The notes below the pieces were generated by a model. That model was not told the DNA's origin. It was given only the letters and a program-made list of their open reading frames with translations, and did no database searches. From assembly GCA_965231815.1 (NCBI GenBank), contig OZ246890.1, forward strand, positions 248,001 through 312,000: a stretch of DNA of 64,000 nucleotides, in the 5' to 3' direction. The translations under genes were made by a program, and so were the position numbers. Shown piece after piece: positions 62,811 through 64,000 of the stretch. Position 1 is the stretch's first letter. The number at the start of each line of letters is the position of its first letter. The DNA comes from JAPPFW01 sp965231815 (GTDB lineage: Bacteria; Actinomycetota; Acidimicrobiia; Spongiisociales; Spongiisociaceae).

Positions 62811-63649
62811 GACCCGTGCCTGATCTCGTCGGATAGATAGTTGAGGGTCAGAACGGTGGCCAGTATGGCCAGCCCCGGGAAGAGGGAAATCCACCACTGC
62901 CCGTAGTACATGTATTGGGTGCCATCCCGCACCATGGCGCCCCATTCGGCGGTCGGGAGCTTGACACCGAGCCCGACGAAGCTCAACGCCGCCAGAATCT
63001 GGATCGCCCACGCCACGTTCACCGAGAACTGGGCGAACACGATCTCCGACACGTTGGGCAGGATGTGGCGTCGGAGGATGGCGGCCTGGCTCTTGCCCGC
63101 GCACCGCGCCGCCAGCACGAAGTCCGAGTCGACCAGGGGCTTCACCGCGCTCCGGGTGAGGCGAAGATAGACGGGAACGTTCACCATGGCGATGACCACG
63201 ATCAGGATGGGGATGCTGGGACCCAGGGCGGCCACGATCCCGAGGGCCAGCAACAGGGTGGGGAAGGCTTGGAATGACTCCGAGACTCGCAACAGCAGCG
63301 CGTCAAAGACACCTCCCCGGTAGGCGCCCAGGGCACCCAGGGGCATCCCGACGACGACCGCCAGCGCAGCCGCGATCAGACCCACCCAGAGATCGAGGCG
63401 GGCGGCGTGAACCACCCGGGCGAAGATATCCCTGCCGAACTGGTCGGTCCCGAACCAGAACTCGACGGAAGGGGCGGCCAGCGTGTCACCCAGGAAGCCC
63501 AGCGGGTCCCTCACGAGAAAGGGCCCGACTAGCGCGACCAGCGCGATGATCGCCATGGACAGATAGGCCGGAGTCCGGAGCGTCACGCGAACCACCCTTC
63601 CCAAACGGCTTCGCGTGGGAGTCTCGCGGGCCGCAGCGCGGGAGGTCAT
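62807..63649 (-). CDS. Oligopeptide-type ABC transporter permease (DppC-like)
   Basis: A 280-residue permease with an N-terminal tail, first helix 'AYLSMAIIALVALVGPFL', the 'FGTDQFGRDIFARVVHAARLDL' motif in adjacent blocks and coupling loop 'DFVLAARCAGKSQAAILRRH'. It overlaps the flanking permease and ATPase genes by four bases each. Membrane partner of the DppB-like protein encoded at the window edge. Confidence 0.92.
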   Translation of the reverse strand: MTSRAAARETPTRSRLGRVVRVTLRTPAYLSMAIIALVALVGPFLVRDPLGFLGDTLAAPSVEFWFGTDQFGRDIFARVVHAARLDLWVGLIAAALAVVVGMPLGALGAYRGGVFDALLLRVSESFQAFPTLLLALGIVAALGPSIPILIVVIAMVNVPVYLRLTRSAVKPLVDSDFVLAARCAGKSQAAILRRHILPNVSEIVFAQFSVNVAWAIQILAALSFVGLGVKLPTAEWGAMVRDGTQYMYYGQWWISLFPGLAILATVLTLNYLSDEIRHGS

Positions 63650-63999
63650 GTCCTGGTCCTCGGGTCGATCACGAAGTGCAGGATGTCCATCACCAGGTAC
63701 ACCACCAGGTATGAGAGAGCGCTCAGCAGTACGGCGGCGAGGACCGGGGCGAAGTCGGATTCGCTGATGGAGTCGATGGCGTACTTGCCGATGCCGGGTC
63801 GGGCGAACACGAACTCGACGAGTACCGTACCGCCCAGCAGGTAGCCGTACATGATCGCCCCCATCGTGGACACGGGAAGCAGCACGTTGGGGAGGGCGTG
63901 GCGGAGCACGATGGATCGTTCCGGCACGCCCAGCGCCCGGGCGGACCGGATGTGGTGGGAGGCCATCGTCTTGCGCATGAACCCGCGAGTGACCCTTAC
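63646..63999 (-). CDS. Oligopeptide-type ABC transporter permease (DppB-like), partial
   Basis: The frame is open through the window end, so the N-terminal part is missing; 117 residues are visible. 'RSARALGVPERSIVLRHALPN' is the DppB coupling loop and 'LGGTVLVEFVFARPGIGKYA' the following helix, ending 'LHFVIDPRTRT'. The ATG at 63978 is internal. The substrate-binding protein of this importer should lie further upstream, outside the window. Confidence 0.88.
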   Translation of the reverse strand, partial: VRVTRGFMRKTMASHHIRSARALGVPERSIVLRHALPNVLLPVSTMGAIMYGYLLGGTVLVEFVFARPGIGKYAIDSISESDFAPVLAAVLLSALSYLVVYLVMDILHFVIDPRTRT

Positions 64000-64000
64000 C

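Noticed and set aside
1..64000. CRISPR arrays, insertion sequences, integrases and attachment sites
   Set aside because: I saw no regularly spaced repeats, transposase motifs or integrase signatures anywhere in the window.

Overview
The window is high-GC bacterial DNA with many GTG and TTG starts, stop/start overlaps inside operons (ATGA, GTGA), and several first genes whose start codon follows a TANNNT -10 box by only 6-8 bases (leaderless-type starts). With a probable F420-type flavin/deazaflavin oxidoreductase, an LLM oxidoreductase and many CO-dehydrogenase-like hydroxylase subunits, this suggests an Actinomycetota genome, perhaps Acidimicrobiia-like. The assignment is inference; no rRNA or other phylogenetic marker is present. 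I found no tRNA, rRNA, CRISPR array, insertion sequence or phage genes.

Layout. (1) 1-1257: 3' end of an IclR-type regulator, then degenerate DNA with two perfect hairpins and a second short IclR-like scrap. (2) 1258-26561: a + strand catabolic region: DUF917 protein plus HyuA, two complete three-subunit molybdenum hydroxylases (orders L-M-S and M-S-L) with an LLM oxidoreductase between them, then a dipeptide/oligopeptide-type ABC transporter followed by a PPOX protein, two amidohydrolases, a DUF885 metallopeptidase-like protein, a DUF1028 protein, an SDR and a sulfite-oxidase-type Moco enzyme. Together these look like uptake and degradation of a cyclic amide, peptide-like or N-heterocyclic substrate. 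(3) 26568-27207: a frameshifted antitoxin/PIN toxin remnant. (4) 27286-33332: lower meta-cleavage pathway operon (hydratase, acylating acetaldehyde dehydrogenase, hydroxy-oxovalerate aldolase, two more hydratase/decarboxylase paralogs, tautomerase, semialdehyde dehydrogenase) with no ring-cleaving dioxygenase.

(5) 33354-57979 is a defence-like and decay-rich accessory region: a 729-aa protein joining an alpha-CTD-like domain to a sigma region 4-like domain; a Rieske protein and HAD pair with a decayed second copy downstream; an ABC-type AAA ATPase overlapping a DUF4276 gene; a DadA-like pseudogene; a PIN toxin pseudogene behind an apparently intact antitoxin; a PutP-like symporter; a helicase-nuclease plus adenine methyltransferase restriction system with a frameshifted DUF1828 gene and a DUF2283 gene between them and two unknown genes after them; an AlbA_2/HATPase protein; small toxin-antitoxin-like genes; a DUF4268 nuclease-like protein; an M24 peptidase; and a putative PD-(D/E)XK protein.

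(6) 57999-64000 (minus strand): a second catabolic cassette (amidohydrolase, HyuB, two ABC ATPases, two permeases, the last cut by the window end). Its amidohydrolase is a clear paralog of the one at 19737-20957, so the two ends of the window carry related uptake/hydrolysis modules. The best candidates for an unusual system are the ATPase/DUF4276 pair, the sigma4/alpha-CTD-like protein, and the restriction island whose methyltransferase carries an AT-rich, apparently imported specificity domain.
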